Below are positions 5,081 to 5,898 of a stretch of 5,898 bases of DNA, piece after piece. Numbering within the stretch: position 1 is the stretch's first letter; each line of letters begins with the position of its first letter. Below the pieces are notes generated by a model that was not told where the DNA came from, made no database searches, and worked only from the letters and a program-made list of their open reading frames with translations. Origin of the DNA: an uncultured Candidatus Melainabacteria bacterium (GTDB lineage: Bacteria; Cyanobacteriota; Vampirovibrionia; Gastranaerophilales; Gastranaerophilaceae); assembly GCA_934675225.1 (NCBI GenBank), contig CAKUQA010000093.1, positions 1-5,898 of the forward strand, written 5' to 3'. Both the position numbers and the translations under genes were made by a program.

Positions 5081-5898
5081 TTATAATGTATCAGCATTTC
5101 CTACAGCATCTTCTGTATCTGTTACGATTTTAGGGGTAATCATAATTACCATTTCGTTTTTCTTCTTTTCAGAAGTAGTAGATCTGAATACTGTTCCAAC
5201 AATCGGAAGATCTCCTAATACAGGGACTTTAGAGATACCTTTTTGTTCTTCTTCATTAATCATACCGCCGATTACAAGAGTTTCACCATCTTTAATTCTA
5301 ACATTTTTCAAATCAAGATTTCTGTGAGAAAGTAATGTTGCAGCAGTATATGTACCAATACTATCTCTTGCCGGAATTGTACTTAGAATTGTTGAGTATT
5401 CAGGCTTAATATTCAAAGTTACATAACCGTCAGGACTGATAAACGGAGTAATAGACATCTTAATACCAGCATCACTACTGATATTATATGTTCTTGTTAC
5501 TAATGTACCACCTGTATATGCACTTTGTTCTGAGTCTACAGATTCAACATAGTCTTGTGTAATATCAATTGTTGATTCTTCTCCATTAGTAATCAAAATT
5601 CTTGGGTTTGCAACAACTCTACCTTTTGAGTTTTTAACCAAATAGTTGATAGCATAAGACAAAGTCATCGGTCCACTAAATTTTTCTACTTTATATTTTT
5701 CTTTAGGAGTATCACCAGATACATCAACTATTGTATAACCGTTTCCTTTAAAGAATGTTGGATATAGAGGGTTAGTACTTGTTGATTCACCATCAAATGT
5801 TGCTGAGAACATTTTACTGAACAAATGCCATTCGTTTGTCAATGATTTACTACCATCTTCGTTTAATTCAACAACTGAAACTTCCAAATAAGCTTGAG
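5081..5898 (-). CDS. gspD: Secretin (GspD/PilQ family), C-terminal part; start lies beyond the right edge
   Basis: Secretins form the multimeric outer-membrane channel for secreted proteins or pili. The open frame continues to the window edge: codons before the TTG at 5887 read ...QAYLEVSVVEL, a normal secretin 'EVxIVEL' segment, so TTG 5887 is internal and not a start. The 271 visible residues cover the secretin domain: the EVSVVEL start, a variable insert, NPRILITNGEES (visible residues 97-108), then the beta-barrel signature DGETLVIGGMI (203-213), VPVLGDLPIVGTVFRS (224-239) and EMVIMITPKIV (248-258), followed by a short acidic tail. It is the first visible gene of the run and lies 22 bases before the ATPase gene. 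The N-terminal N0-N3 domains, signal peptide and any pilotin-related feature are outside the window, so T2SS and type IV pilus secretins cannot be separated; gspD is used because of the D-E-F gene order. Confidence 0.95.
   Translation of the reverse strand, partial: QAYLEVSVVELNEDGSKSLTNEWHLFSKMFSATFDGESTSTNPLYPTFFKGNGYTIVDVSGDTPKEKYKVEKFSGPMTLSYAINYLVKNSKGRVVANPRILITNGEESTIDITQDYVESVDSEQSAYTGGTLVTRTYNISSDAGIKMSITPFISPDGYVTLNIKPEYSTILSTIPARDSIGTYTAATLLSHRNLDLKNVRIKDGETLVIGGMINEEEQKGISKVPVLGDLPIVGTVFRSTTSEKKKNEMVIMITPKIVTDTEDAVGNADTL

Overview
The window looks like chromosomal DNA from an AT-rich, Gram-negative-type bacterium. A secretin (an outer-membrane pore), a GspE/PilB ATPase and a GspF/PilC platform protein show a diderm with a type II secretion or type IV pilus machine. 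The pseudopilin start at the left edge (KFG/FTLAEVLITLG...) and the low-GC coding style resemble what I remember of uncultured gut Gastranaerophilales (Vampirovibrionia, 'Melainabacteria'). That placement is an impression, not something the window proves.

Layout. Positions 5898 to 1001, all on the minus strand, hold a tight gene run: the C-terminal half of a secretin (cut by the window edge), the assembly ATPase, the inner-membrane platform protein, and a short-chain dehydrogenase/reductase (SDR). Gaps are 22, 8 and 9 bases, so this is very probably one operon in the classical D-E-F order, with an unexpected metabolic-type gene at its end. Positions 438-1000 carry no credible gene. They hold a heptamer tandem repeat and a cluster of short hairpin-forming repeats in both orientations. 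Positions 204-437 on the plus strand encode a 77-residue protein that looks like a small helix-turn-helix protein. Positions 94-1 on the minus strand encode the start of a type IV pilin-like protein. These last two genes diverge from a 109-base intergenic region with a near-consensus sigma-70-type promoter for the pilin gene and a candidate promoter for the small gene that would give a leaderless mRNA.

How the genes work together. The ATPase, bound to the platform protein at the inner membrane, drives assembly of pseudopilin subunits such as the one at the left edge. The secretin provides the outer-membrane exit. The ATPase has two tandem 24-residue MshEN motifs separated by five residues, the architecture of the known cyclic-di-GMP-binding domain, so the machine may respond to this messenger. 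The role of the SDR is not evident.

Novelty. The protein machine itself is canonical. The most unusual material is the repeat cluster, where three differently sequenced copies of one short motif keep their base-paired arms by compensatory changes. The SDR in the secretion operon and the possible leaderless small regulator are secondary points of interest.
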